DNA of 64,000 nucleotides from CANHBY01 sp046342195 (GTDB lineage: Bacteria > Pseudomonadota > Gammaproteobacteria > Burkholderiales > Burkholderiaceae_C), in NCBI GenBank assembly GCA_046342195.1, contig JBKDQE010000055.1:32905-96904 (forward strand). Direction: 5' to 3'. Numbering within the stretch: the stretch's first letter is position 1; the number at the start of each line of letters is the position of its first letter. The notes under the pieces were generated by a model that did no database searches, was not told where the DNA came from, and worked only from the letters and a program-made list of their open reading frames with translations. Position numbers and translations under genes: made by a program. Positions 51,440-62,600 of the stretch are shown piece after piece.

Positions 51440-54400
51440 TTGGACGTTTTTCAGTTCCGCGAGCATCTGGTCGGCGAATACGCCGGGTTCAGTCGCAGCT
51501 TCACCCGCCTGCGTTCCGACGACATTCGCGAGTTCGTAGACCGGGAGTACGCCAGCCAGCGCTACTGGCCCGAACCGCTCATCCAAATCAACCCAACCTA
51601 CCGTTCAGGGGGCACGGTCGATGAGCTGGTGGCCAGTGGACAGCTCAGCCCCGAGTGCTCGGCCATCTTTCGCCTGGGCAAGTCGGCGAGCTCGGCTGGG
51701 GTCACCCTACCTCTGCACCAGCACCAAGCCGAAGCCATCAGCTTGGCCCTCGCGGGCGAGAGCTACGTCCTGACCACGGGCACGGGCTCGGGCAAGTCGC
51801 TGAGCTATTTCATCCCTGTCGTCGACGCCTGTCTGAAGGCCAAGAAGGCCGACCCCACGCCGCGCACGCGCGCCATCGTCATCTATCCGATGAACGCGCT
51901 GGCCAACTCCCAGCTCGAGGAGCTGAAGAAGTTCCTGGGCTCTGACCCCGCCACGCGGGGGGTGAGCTTTGGGCGCTACACCGGGCAGGAAAGCGATGAG
52001 GAGCGGCAGGCCATGGCCGCCACCCCGCCGGACATTCTGCTGACCAACTTCATGATGCTCGAGCTGCTGATGACCCGGCAGAACGACATTGACAAGGCGG
52101 TTATGCGCAACGCGAAGGGGCTGCGCTTCCTGGTGCTGGACGAGCTCCACACCTACCGAGGCCGGCAAGGCGCCGACGTCGCTCTTCTGGTCCGGCGCGT
52201 TCGCGAGGCGCTGTCGGACAACCTCATCTGCATCGGCACCTCGGCCACCATGGCCTCAGAGGGCACGCAGATGGAGCGCAACGCCGTGGTGGCCAACGTC
52301 GCTCGGCGCCTGTTCGGAACGGCCATTCCTGACCGCAACATCATCACCGAAACCCTCAGGCGCACGACTCCGGAGCACGAGACGCTCGACAGCGTCCGCC
52401 CGCGCCTCGGTGAAGCCATTCGTTCCGGCGTGCCGACAGGGTTGAGCTACGACGCGATGGCCGCCCACCCCATGTCGGTTTGGGTGGAGCTCACGCTGGG
52501 TCTGACTTACGAGGACGACAAGCCGCGCCGTGCCAAGCCTCGCACGCTGGCGGATGCAGCCAAAGCTCTCAGCGCCGACTCTGGCGAGTCGTTCGAGACT
52601 TGTCTGGCCTACCTGCAGCAGTTCATGCTGCGCGCCTACGCGGTGACCGACGGGGCCGGCAAGAGCCTCTTTGCGTTCAAGCTGCACCAGTTCATCGCGG
52701 GCGGCGGCAAGGTCTACACCACGCTCGAAGCACCCGGCCAGCGCGCCATCACGCTCGACGGTCAACAGTTCGTCTCCGGTGACGACCAACGTCAGCGCCG
52801 TTACTACCATGCCCACTTCTGCCGTGACTGCGGGCAAGAGTACATCCCCGTCTGGGACACCGACGGGCCCGAGGGCCGCGCTTTCGATGTGCGCAACATC
52901 GAAGAGCGACAGCACGATGACGAACAGGTCAAGTTTGGTTTTTTGATGCCCGATGGCCGCGGCGTCTGGGAGCCCGACAACCTGGAGCGCTACCCGGAGT
53001 CCTGGCTCGAAGAGCGCGCCGATGGCGAGTGGCGCATCAAGTCGGGCCAGCGCAAGTTCGTGCCGCAACCCGTCAAGGTGCGGGCGGACGGCGTCGTTGC
53101 GACCGACCAGGGGTTGCAGGCCTGGTTCATCCCTGGCTCCTTCCGCTTCTGTCTGGCCTGCGGGGTCGCCCACAGCTCGGCGGGCAAGGACTCTCTGCGT
53201 CTGACCTCTTTGTCGGCTGAAGGTCGCAGCTCGGCCACGACCATGCTGACCCTGTCAGCGCTGCGCTACCTCTACGAGCAAGACCAGCAGCTGTCGGCCG
53301 AAGCCAAGAAAGTGCTCGGCTTCTCCGACAACCGGCAAGACGCCGCCCTGCAAGCCGGACACTTCAACGACTTTCTGCAGGTACTGCTCACCCGCGCCGC
53401 GCTGCTGTCAGCCACCCAGAAAGCAGGCAGCAACCCACTGACCGAGAGGGAGGTCGCCAACGCGGTGTTCGAAGCCCTGGGCTTCCACCGCGACGACCCC
53501 GCCGTGCGCGCGGAATACATGCAGCAGCCCGAGCTCAAGGGCAACACCCGCCGCCAAGTTCAGGAGGCGATGAGGGGCATCCTGGGCTACCGCACCTACT
53601 TCGACCTGCGCCGCGGCTGGCGTTTCAATAACCCCAACCTTGAGCAGTTGGGGCTGGTGCGCATCAACTACCAGGACCTTGAAGACCTGGCGGCTGACGC
53701 CTCCGAGTGGGCAGAGGCGCCTCAGGTTCTGCAGGTCGCCAAGCCAGCAGAGCGCGTCAAAGTCCTGCGCGAGCTGTTCGACTTCATGCGCCAGGGGCTG
53801 TGCATCGCGACCCGCTACCTTGACCGCACCGAGCTGGACCAGCTGCGAACCCAGAGCTACGCCAACCTGCGCGAGCCGTGGGGCTTCACGGAAGACGAGC
53901 GGCCGGTTCCAGCCCGCTGGTTCGTGACCAGCCGCCCCAAGGAGGAGGCGGACCGACGCGGCCGTCGAGTGCAGCTGGAAGACTTCCTCGTCATTGGCTC
54001 CAGTCCCTCGCGTCTCGGGCGCGAGCTCCGCAAAGGCAGCACCTGGGGCGGCAGCAACCCGTACTACAAGGGCATCAACGACCAAACATGGTCGGATGTG
54101 GTGGGTGCGCTCCTAAAGGCGGCAGAGTCCTACGGCCTCGTGCGCAAGGAGGAGACCGACGTCGGTCTGACCGGCTGGCAACTCAACGGCACCACGCTGC
54201 TGTGGGAGCTGGGCGATGGCCAGAGCCAGCGGCAAGCCGAAGACAACGCGTTCTTCCGCGCCCTCTACCGCAACATCGCCGGCCTGCTGGTCAGCCCCGT
54301 GCACCAGCTATTTGACTTCGAGGCGCGTGAACACACCGCCCAAGTCGAGCAAGACGACCGACTGGAGCGCGAGGCCCGATTCCGCTTCACGGAGAAGGAC

Positions 54401-56773
54401 CGCGACGAGTGGCGCAAGAAGAACGGCACGGAGCTCGAGTGGCTGCCGGTGCTGTTCTGCTCCCCGACGATGGAGCTCGGCGTCGATATCTCGTCGCTGA
54501 ACACCGTCTACATGCGCAACGTGCCGCCTACCCCGGCGAACTACGCCCAGCGCAGCGGCCGGGCGGGTCGTGCGGGCCAACCGGCGCTCGTCATCACCTA
54601 CTGCGCCAGCCAGTCCCCGCACGACCAGTACTACTTCCGTGACCCCGTTCGCATGGTGCACGGGCAGGTGAACGCACCGACGCTGGACTTGGCCAACCTG
54701 GAGCTGGTCAAGAGCCACATGCACGCCATCTGGCTGGCGGAAACCGGCAAGCGCCTGGGCAACAGCGTGCGCGACCTGCTGGACATGAACCAGCCGGAGG
54801 ACTTGCCCATCACCGAGGACATGGCCAGCGACCTCGACAAGGCTGAGGCCAAGCGCCGGGCGCACGAACGCGGACTGCGCGTCCTGTCGATGCTGGCCAA
54901 CGAACTGACGCCGCGCAACGCCCCTTGGTACACCGACCACTGGGCCGAATCGGTGTTCCAGCGCGCCTATCTGGAGTTCGATGGCGCCCTGCAGCGCTGG
55001 CGGGACCTCTATCGCGCTACCGCCCAGGCCATTGAACTCAACTTCAAGATTGAGAACAACCCTGCCGCCAGCGAGCGCGAGCGGCGTGAGGCCCAGCAGC
55101 GCCACAACGAGGCGCGCAAGCAGCGCGACCTGCTGCTGGCTGGTGACAGCGCCTTCAACTCCGACTTCTACACCTACCGCTACCTCGCCTCGCAGGGCTT
55201 CCTACCTGGTTACAACTTCCCGCGGCTGCCGCTGCTGGCCTATCTGCCGGCACGCCGTGGCTCCATCGGCCGCGAGAGTTTCCTGTCGCGCCCCCGCTTC
55301 CTGGCGCTGGGTGAGTTCGGCCCGTACAGCCTCATCTATCACGAGGGCAGCCAGTACCGGGTGACCAAGGCGCTGCTGACCATCACTGGGCAAGACCAGG
55401 TGACCGAAGGCGCCAGGCTGCCCACCGAGGTGGCCCGGCTCTGTCCGTCATGCGGTTACGGCCACTTCCGGTCGCAGCGCGACGCCGACCGATGTGTATC
55501 TTGTGGCGCCTCGTTGGCAGAGGCCCAGGAGGTCAAGAACCTCTACCGAATCGAGAACGTCTCGACCAAGCGTGCCGAGCGCATCACCGCCAACGAGGAG
55601 GAGCGGGTGCGGCAGGGCTACGAGATGCAGACCACCCTGCAGTTCGCAGAAGCCGAGGGCAAGCTGCAGATGGTCACCACCGTCGTGGAAGACGCGGAGG
55701 GCCCTCTGCTTGAGATGCAGTACGGCCCTGCGGCCACTGTCTGGCGGATGAACTTCGGCTGGCGGCGCCGCAAGGAAAAGGCCATCCAGGGCTTCATGAT
55801 GAACCCGGTCACGGGCCACTGGGTCGGTGGCGTGGACGACGGCAACGGCGAGTCCGAAGGCGAAGGCGATGCCCCCCCAGACAAGACCCCGCCTCAGCGC
55901 ATCGTTCCCTACGTCGAAGACCGCCGCAACATCCTCATTGTTCGGCCACACCACCGGCTGGGCGTGCTGGAAGCCGAGACGCTGACGACCCTGCAGTACG
56001 CGCTGAAGCGCGGCATTGAAGCGGTCTACCAGCTCGAGGAGAGTGAGCTCATGGCCGAGCCGCTGCCCACGCGCGACAACCGCCAGTCCATCCTGCTGTT
56101 CGAAGCGGCGGAGGGCGGCGCAGGCGTGCTCACCCGCTTGGCCACCGAGCCCGACGCACTGGCTGCCGTGGCTGCCAAGGCGCTTGAGGTGATGCACTTC
56201 AAGGCACCACCTGCGGGTCAAGCGTGGAAGCGAGACAGTTTGGTCGAAGAACTGGACCACAACGGCGAGCCATATTGCGAGGCGGGTTGCTACCGCTGCC
56301 TGCTCTCGTACTACAACCAGCCTGACCACTCGCTCATCGACCGCAAAGACAAGGCAGCTGGCGGACTGTTGCTGGACATGCTCTGCCGGCTGACCCAGGC
56401 CCGGACAAACCAAGGCACCCAAGGTCGCGCTCCGCAAGAGCACGACGCCCAACTGGCTCGCACGGCGGGCAGCACGCTTGAGCAAGCATGGCTCGACCAA
56501 GTGGCCGAGCACGGCTATCGCAAGCCCGACCGTGGCCAGCACACCATCGCCGGGGCGAGTACCTGTGCAGACTTCTTCTACGACGACCTGAATTTGGCCG
56601 TCTTCATCGATGGTCCGCACCACGAGACCGACACCCAGCGAGCGCAAGACGCGGTTATTGACCGCAAGCTCGACGAACTGGGCTACCTCGTGGTGCGCTT
56701 CCCGAAAGACACGGGGAGCTGGAGCGCCATCTTCGATAACAACGCCGACCTCTTTGGTCCCGGCAAATCGTAA
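51440..56773 (+). CDS. DUF1998 helicase with C-terminal nuclease-like domain (DruE/MrfA-like)
   Basis: 1777 residues. TTG start, preceded by GGGAGG at ideal spacing. Walker A TGTGSGKS lies near residue 115 and a DELHTYRGRQG DExH box near 235. A cysteine cluster (FCRDCGQEY, CLACG) lies near 460-580. The C-terminal helicase motifs TMELGVDISSLN and YAQRSGRAGRAGQP are near 1010-1045. A zinc ribbon CPSCG...CVSCG is near 1335-1355. A DUF1998 region ends in CEAGCYRCLLSYYNQ near 1615. The last 105 residues (TCADFFYDDLNLAVFIDGPHHE, then RKLDELGYLVVRFPKD) look like a DUF559/Vsr-type PD-(D/E)xK nuclease. DruE and MrfA relatives share the helicase-DUF1998 layout; the fused nuclease is the unusual part. 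First enzyme of the candidate defence operon, 5 bases before the next gene. Confidence 0.9.
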   Translation: MDVFQFREHLVGEYAGFSRSFTRLRSDDIREFVDREYASQRYWPEPLIQINPTYRSGGTVDELVASGQLSPECSAIFRLGKSASSAGVTLPLHQHQAEAISLALAGESYVLTTGTGSGKSLSYFIPVVDACLKAKKADPTPRTRAIVIYPMNALANSQLEELKKFLGSDPATRGVSFGRYTGQESDEERQAMAATPPDILLTNFMMLELLMTRQNDIDKAVMRNAKGLRFLVLDELHTYRGRQGADVALLVRRVREALSDNLICIGTSATMASEGTQMERNAVVANVARRLFGTAIPDRNIITETLRRTTPEHETLDSVRPRLGEAIRSGVPTGLSYDAMAAHPMSVWVELTLGLTYEDDKPRRAKPRTLADAAKALSADSGESFETCLAYLQQFMLRAYAVTDGAGKSLFAFKLHQFIAGGGKVYTTLEAPGQRAITLDGQQFVSGDDQRQRRYYHAHFCRDCGQEYIPVWDTDGPEGRAFDVRNIEERQHDDEQVKFGFLMPDGRGVWEPDNLERYPESWLEERADGEWRIKSGQRKFVPQPVKVRADGVVATDQGLQAWFIPGSFRFCLACGVAHSSAGKDSLRLTSLSAEGRSSATTMLTLSALRYLYEQDQQLSAEAKKVLGFSDNRQDAALQAGHFNDFLQVLLTRAALLSATQKAGSNPLTEREVANAVFEALGFHRDDPAVRAEYMQQPELKGNTRRQVQEAMRGILGYRTYFDLRRGWRFNNPNLEQLGLVRINYQDLEDLAADASEWAEAPQVLQVAKPAERVKVLRELFDFMRQGLCIATRYLDRTELDQLRTQSYANLREPWGFTEDERPVPARWFVTSRPKEEADRRGRRVQLEDFLVIGSSPSRLGRELRKGSTWGGSNPYYKGINDQTWSDVVGALLKAAESYGLVRKEETDVGLTGWQLNGTTLLWELGDGQSQRQAEDNAFFRALYRNIAGLLVSPVHQLFDFEAREHTAQVEQDDRLEREARFRFTEKDRDEWRKKNGTELEWLPVLFCSPTMELGVDISSLNTVYMRNVPPTPANYAQRSGRAGRAGQPALVITYCASQSPHDQYYFRDPVRMVHGQVNAPTLDLANLELVKSHMHAIWLAETGKRLGNSVRDLLDMNQPEDLPITEDMASDLDKAEAKRRAHERGLRVLSMLANELTPRNAPWYTDHWAESVFQRAYLEFDGALQRWRDLYRATAQAIELNFKIENNPAASERERREAQQRHNEARKQRDLLLAGDSAFNSDFYTYRYLASQGFLPGYNFPRLPLLAYLPARRGSIGRESFLSRPRFLALGEFGPYSLIYHEGSQYRVTKALLTITGQDQVTEGARLPTEVARLCPSCGYGHFRSQRDADRCVSCGASLAEAQEVKNLYRIENVSTKRAERITANEEERVRQGYEMQTTLQFAEAEGKLQMVTTVVEDAEGPLLEMQYGPAATVWRMNFGWRRRKEKAIQGFMMNPVTGHWVGGVDDGNGESEGEGDAPPDKTPPQRIVPYVEDRRNILIVRPHHRLGVLEAETLTTLQYALKRGIEAVYQLEESELMAEPLPTRDNRQSILLFEAAEGGAGVLTRLATEPDALAAVAAKALEVMHFKAPPAGQAWKRDSLVEELDHNGEPYCEAGCYRCLLSYYNQPDHSLIDRKDKAAGGLLLDMLCRLTQARTNQGTQGRAPQEHDAQLARTAGSTLEQAWLDQVAEHGYRKPDRGQHTIAGASTCADFFYDDLNLAVFIDGPHHETDTQRAQDAVIDRKLDELGYLVVRFPKDTGSWSAIFDNNADLFGPGKS

Positions 56774-56778
56774 GCATC

Positions 56779-59637
56779 ATGAACGCACCTCTGCCGGAGT
56801 TCCTTCCGGGAAGCCTTGTTTCGGCCCGCGGCCGCGAGTGGATAGTCCTGCCGGAGTCTGACCAGCAGACCTTGCGCCTGCGCCCCCTGGGGGGCGGTGA
56901 GCGCGACGAAACGCTTGTCTACCTGCCGCTCGAACGCCAGCCCGTTCAACCTGCCACTTTCCCCTGGCCAACCGTCGACCAGGCCCGCAACCATTCGGCC
57001 AGCCAGATGCTGCTGGATGCTTTGCAGCTCAAGCTGCGCAGCGGCGCCGGCCCCTTCCGCAGCTTCGGCAACATCGCTGTCGAGCCCCGCGCCTACCAGC
57101 TGGTGCCGCTACTCATGGCGCTGAAGCTGCCGACCGTCCGGCTGCTGATTGCCGACGACGTGGGTATCGGCAAGACCATCGAGGGCGCGCTGATTGCGCG
57201 CGAAATGCTCGACCGCGGCGAAGTTCAGCGCCTCACTGTGCTGTGCCCTCCGCACCTTTGTGAGCAATGGCAGCGCGAGCTGGCCAGCCGCTTCCACATT
57301 CCCGCGGTCGTGGTTCGGTCCAACACCGCAGACCGCTTGGAGCGCGACCTCCCGCCAGGTACGTCGCTGTTCGATGCCCATCCGTTCACCGTCGTCAGCC
57401 TGGACTACATCAAGTCCGAGCGTCGCCGCGAGGCCTTCCAACGCTTCTGTCCGGAGTTCGTCATCGTTGACGAGGCCCACACCTGCACCCAAGCGGGCCA
57501 AGGGCGTCAACAGCGTTACCAGCTGCTCAAAGGCCTGGCCGCGCAGCCTGACCGCCACCTGGTGCTGCTCACCGCCACCCCACACAGCGGCGACGAAGAA
57601 GCCTTCTTCAACCTGCTGGGCCTCCTGCGCTCGGACTTCACCCAACTCAAGGACCTGCCTCCGGGCCAGCGCAGCGACCTGCGCGAGGCCTTATCCCGCC
57701 ACTTCGTACAGCGTCGTAGGCCAGACATTGCCGAGTGGCAAGACTCGTCGATGTTCCCGGACCGGCAAACCGCCGAAATCACTTACCGGTTGACCGGCGC
57801 CTGGGGTCAGTTGTTCAACGATGTGCTGGGCTACGCCCGGGAGCTGGTCGAGCGCTCAGAAGGCCAGGGGCTACGCGAACAGCGCATGAACTGGTGGGCA
57901 GCCTTGGCGCTTCTGCGCTGCATTTCGTCGTCTCCCGCCGCGGCGATGAACGCACTCCGCACACGCCTGCAAGGCGCACAAGGCGAAGCGGGGGTCCCTG
58001 AAGCAGCCTCGCTGGAGGAATTCGAAGCCCAGGCCAGCGACCGGGTCCTGGACGGCACCGAAGACGCTCTGTCTACCGACGACATGGAGCCCGGCGCCCA
58101 GACCGAGGACAGCCTGCGCCTGCAAGAGCTGATGGCCAGCGCCCAAGCGCTGGCCGGCCAACAGAATGACCCCAAGCTCGCGAAGTTGCAAGAACATCTG
58201 GCCGTCTTACTCAAGGACGGCTTCCAGCCAGTTGTGTTCTGCCGCTACATCGCCACCGCGCACTACCTCGCGGCTGCGTTGCAGGAGAAGTTCAAGTCGG
58301 CGACCGTCAAGGCCGTCACTGGCGAGCTGACACCCGACGAACGCGAAGCCGCGGTGGAGCAGTTGGGCGACAGTGATGTGCGCATCCTTGTCGCCACCGA
58401 CTGCCTCTCCGAAGGTATCAACCTGCAGGGGCTTTTCACCGCGGTCGTGCACTACGACCTCAGTTGGAACCCCACGCGTCATGAGCAGCGGGAAGGACGT
58501 GTTGACCGTTTCGGCCAGAAGGCCCGGGAGGTCCGCAGCACCATGCTCTACGGGGAAGACAACCCGGTGGACGGTGCCGTCCTGCAGGTCATCCTGCGCA
58601 AGGCCGAGAGCATCCGCAAAGAGCTGGGTGTGCTGGTGCCCATGCCCGACGACGAGGGCAAGCTCACCCAGGCCCTCATGAACGCGGTGCTGCTGCGCAA
58701 GGGCACGCCGCTGAACGCGCAATCGCAGCTCGACCTCTTCGGCGAGCCGGCCAAGGAGATTGACCTGGCCTGGCAAAGCGCCAAGGAGAAGGCCAAGCAG
58801 AACCGCAGCATCTTTGCCCAGCGCCGCTTGAAGCCCGAGGACGTGCTGCCCGAGTGGCGCAAGTCCGCGGCTGTGTTGGGCGGCGAAGCCGACGTCGAGC
58901 GATTCGTCAGTCGTGCGGCCCGCCAGCTCGGCGCACCGCTGCAGCCAGTCAAGCAGCACTTCAAGCTGCTGACCGAACATTTACCGGGCACGGTGCAGGA
59001 ACGCCTCGCCGCAGAAGGCCTGTCTGGCACGCTGCGCATCGACTTCCACCAGCCTGCCGCGCAAGGCGCCACCTTCATCCACCGCACGCACCCGCTAGTG
59101 GCCGTGCTGGCCGACACGCTGCTGGAGCAGGCGCTGGACGCCACACCTTCGAGCGACGACGCTGCCGCCGTGGCCCGCGCCGGTGCCGCCTTCGTCAGCG
59201 CCGTGAGCCTCAAGACCACCGTGCTGCTACTGCGCATCCGCCATCAACTCACGGCCACCCATGGCACGTCCACGCGCCTTCTGATGTGCGAAGAGGCGGT
59301 GGCGGTGGCGGCCGCAGGCTCTGACGCCTTTGTCGAACTCACCTCCGAGCAGACCCGCCAGCTGCTCGGCGCCGAAGCCACCCGCAACATGCCTGCCCCG
59401 CTGCGCGACCGCCAACTCCAATCCGCGCTGGATGCCTTGCCCGGCTGGCAGCCCCAGTTCGAAGCCATCGCCAAGGCCCGCGCCCAAGCGCTGCTGGCCG
59501 ACCACCGCCGAGTGCGCGAAGCGGCCGAAGGCCGCGGCAGCTACCAGGTCACGGCTAGCCTGCCTGTAGATGTGATGGGCCTGTACATGCTGTTGCCCGA
59601 CACGGGCGCTGCAGCCACCAACGCCGTGGGAGCCTGA
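56779..59637 (+). CDS. SNF2-family helicase, DrmD-like
   Basis: 952 residues. Walker A variant IADDVGIGKTIEGAL is near residue 124, VIVDEAHTCTQ near 230, LLTATPHSGDEEAFFNLLGLL near 260, and the C-terminal helicase motif EGRVDRFGQKAREV near 572. The DDVGIGKTIE form and overall length resemble DrmD of class 1 DISARM and the HepA/RapA branch. The C-terminal 300 residues are helical and not recognised. It starts 5 bases after the preceding stop and ends 4 bases before the methyltransferase, so the three are co-translated. Confidence 0.88.
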   Translation: MNAPLPEFLPGSLVSARGREWIVLPESDQQTLRLRPLGGGERDETLVYLPLERQPVQPATFPWPTVDQARNHSASQMLLDALQLKLRSGAGPFRSFGNIAVEPRAYQLVPLLMALKLPTVRLLIADDVGIGKTIEGALIAREMLDRGEVQRLTVLCPPHLCEQWQRELASRFHIPAVVVRSNTADRLERDLPPGTSLFDAHPFTVVSLDYIKSERRREAFQRFCPEFVIVDEAHTCTQAGQGRQQRYQLLKGLAAQPDRHLVLLTATPHSGDEEAFFNLLGLLRSDFTQLKDLPPGQRSDLREALSRHFVQRRRPDIAEWQDSSMFPDRQTAEITYRLTGAWGQLFNDVLGYARELVERSEGQGLREQRMNWWAALALLRCISSSPAAAMNALRTRLQGAQGEAGVPEAASLEEFEAQASDRVLDGTEDALSTDDMEPGAQTEDSLRLQELMASAQALAGQQNDPKLAKLQEHLAVLLKDGFQPVVFCRYIATAHYLAAALQEKFKSATVKAVTGELTPDEREAAVEQLGDSDVRILVATDCLSEGINLQGLFTAVVHYDLSWNPTRHEQREGRVDRFGQKAREVRSTMLYGEDNPVDGAVLQVILRKAESIRKELGVLVPMPDDEGKLTQALMNAVLLRKGTPLNAQSQLDLFGEPAKEIDLAWQSAKEKAKQNRSIFAQRRLKPEDVLPEWRKSAAVLGGEADVERFVSRAARQLGAPLQPVKQHFKLLTEHLPGTVQERLAAEGLSGTLRIDFHQPAAQGATFIHRTHPLVAVLADTLLEQALDATPSSDDAAAVARAGAAFVSAVSLKTTVLLLRIRHQLTATHGTSTRLLMCEEAVAVAAAGSDAFVELTSEQTRQLLGAEATRNMPAPLRDRQLQSALDALPGWQPQFEAIAKARAQALLADHRRVREAAEGRGSYQVTASLPVDVMGLYMLLPDTGAAATNAVGA

Positions 59638-59641
59638 CACC

Positions 59642-62600
59642 ATGGCCAAACGACTCACCCACCAGCTGGCCTACCGAGCCATCCGCATCGAAGGCGGTCT
59701 CATCCCCGCCGAAGAGCTCACGCGCCTGACCCTGCTGGCCGACCCCAAGGGTACCGAGCAGACCGAGAGCCACTACCGCATCGCCAAGGGCCTGAAGTTG
59801 CGCGACGAGATTGCGCGCGACTTCAAAATTGCGCTCAACCTCTGGCAAGACTTCAAAGCCCTCCGTCAGCGGCAAGACGTGCGAGCCCATGAGGTCACTG
59901 TGCGCGAGTGGCTCCTGCCACTGCTGCGCGACGTGCTGCACTTTCAGGATGCTTCCCGCTGCGCGGCCATCGAGAAGGCTGGCCACCAGTACGCCGTGGG
60001 CCATGCCGGCAACGGCGGCCGCGTTCCGCTGGTGTTTGCCGGCTTCGACGAACCGCTGGACGCCGCCGCCGAGCGCTTCGGCGAGACCAACCCCGACACG
60101 GGCAAGACTCGCCGCCGCAGCCCCTTCATGCTGGCGCAGGAGGCGCTGAACGCCAGCGACGCCTCACTCTGGGCCATCGTCAGCAACGGGCTGACCTTGC
60201 GCATCCTGCGCGACAACGCCAGCCTTACCCGCCCGGCCTACATCGAGGTTGACCTGGAGGCGCTCTTCAACGAAGAGCTGCTGGCTGACTTCAGCGCGTT
60301 CTGGCTGCTGGGCCACGCCAGCCGCTTCGGGACCGCCGAGACGCAACCCAGCGACTGCCCTTGGGAGCGCTGGCGGGCAGCTGGCCAGCAGTCCGGCGTT
60401 ACCGTACGCGGCAAGCTGCGCGACCAGGTCGCCAAGGCTCTCAGGGCGCTTGGCACGGGCTTTCTCTCCCACCCTGCCAACGGCGAACTGCGCTCAGCGC
60501 TGCAGACCGCTGAAGGTGGCTACGACCGACAGGCCTTCTTCGAAGAGCTACTTCGGCTGGTGTACCGCCTCATCTTCCTGGCCACCGTGGAAGACCGCCG
60601 TGACCGCGGCACGGGCGAGCGCTTGGTTTTCACGCCAGAGGCCACGGACGATGCCAAGGCACGCTACCTGGCCGGCTACTCGATGACCTGGCTGCGCGAG
60701 CGGGCCGTACGGCGCAGCCAGCACGACCGCCACGCCGACCTTTGGCAAGCGCTGACCATTACCTTCGGCGCGCTGGCCCGCGGTGAACCCGCATTGGGAC
60801 TGCCCGCGCTGGGCGGGCTGTTCGACGTCGAACAGTGCCCCAAGCTGGACGCGGCGCAGCTCGATAACCGTCACCTCCTGGCCGCCGTGTTCCAGCTCGG
60901 ATGGTTTCGCGCCGATGGCGGGCTGTCGCGCGTCAACTACCGCGACATGGGTCCGGAGGAGCTGGGCAGCGTCTATGAAAGCCTGTTGGAGCTGGTGCCC
61001 GACCTGCAGGGGCTGACATCGCCCGTCACGGCACGCTTGGCCTTTGTCGGCGACGACGAGACCGATGCTTCCACCAAGGGCAACACCCGCAAGCTCACGG
61101 GCAGCTACTACACCCCCGACAGCCTAGTGCAGGAGCTCATCAAGAGCGCTTTAGAGCCCGTCATCGCGCAGGCGGTCAAGGCAAATCCGCAGCGCCCTGT
61201 CGAGGCACTGCTGTCGCTCACCATCTGCGACCCGGCCTGCGGCAGCGGCCACTTCCTGCTGTCCGCAGCCCGCCGCTTGGCCGATGAGGTGGCCAAGTAC
61301 CGCGCGGCAGTCGAACGGGAGGGAGGAGTACCTACACCCGCAGATTACAGACACGCTCTTCGGGACGTAATTGCTCACTGCATCTTTGGCGTCGACAAGA
61401 ACGCGTTGGCCATCGCCCTGGCCAAGACAGCACTTTGGCTTGAAGGTTATGCGCCTGACAGACCATTGACTTTTCTAGATGCACACCTGCGGTGCGGCGA
61501 TGCCCTTCTTGGCGTCTTGGACGAATCAATTCTTCAAGCAGGCATCCCAGACAAGGCCTTCAACCCGCTCTCTGGAGATGACAAGGATGTGGCCAAGCGC
61601 GTCAAGAAAGCCAACCGTGAGGCACTCAGGGCCATCGAAAAGTACAGGGAGAAGTCCCGCCAGATGTTGAGTCTCGACTTGGTCAATGAAGCTGACGCCC
61701 TCAGCTTCGAGGCCCTACCGGACGACACCCTGGACGCCCTGCAGACAAAGCGAAAGGCGTATGAGGAGCTTGAAGCAGCGATTGCAGCATCAAGGGCTCG
61801 ACTCGCCGCAAACCTCTTTGTTACTGCCTTCGTACTACCCAAGAGCGCAGACCTCGAGGGCCATTTGCCAACAAGTCAGGACCTCTGGTTGGTACTTAAT
61901 GGAGACCAGCCTCGTCCGGGGGTCGCAGAAGTCACCACGAGAGCTGCAGCAGCAGCACAGGCCTTTCACTGGTGGCAGGCGTTCCCGAGAGTCAAGGCAC
62001 GGGGAGGCTTCGATGTGCTTCTGGGCAATCCACCCTGGGAACGCATCAAGTTGCAGGAGGAAGAGTTCTTTGCGACGCGTAGTCCGCTGATAGCAGAGGC
62101 ACAGAACAAGGCTGAAAGAGGCCGTCGCATCGGACTGCTTGCGGACGGATTGCTGCTGCACACGCTTTACCCGGATGTGGAGGCCAGCCAAGGGCTGAGT
62201 CGACCAAATTCGGCGGAAATAGCGCTCTATCAAGAGTTCGTCGCGACTCGGCGGGGTGCCGAAGCCAGTAGCCTGTTCGCTCACGCCTCAGGGAGGTATC
62301 CGTTGACTGGCGTGGGCGATGTCAATACCTATGCACTATTTTCGGAAACCTATTCCCAAGCGCTAAGTAAAGATGGACGGGCTGGATTTGTCGTGCCGAC
62401 CGGTATTGCGACTGACGACAGTACCAAGGCGTTCTTTTCTGAGTTGACACAGAGCGCACGCCTCGTGAGGCTATTTGATATTGAGAACCGAGAACGAATT
62501 TTTCCAGCCGTTGATAGTCGCATGAAGTTCTGTTTGATGACGCTGGGCAAGGCCTCTTCTGCATCGTTTGTCTGTTTTGCGACAAACACTGAGCAGTTCG

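Noticed and set aside
55448..56647. Leftward 399-codon frame opposite the DUF1998 helicase
   Set aside because: Shadow of GC-rich codon bias; the plus strand has zinc clusters and DUF1998 motifs here.
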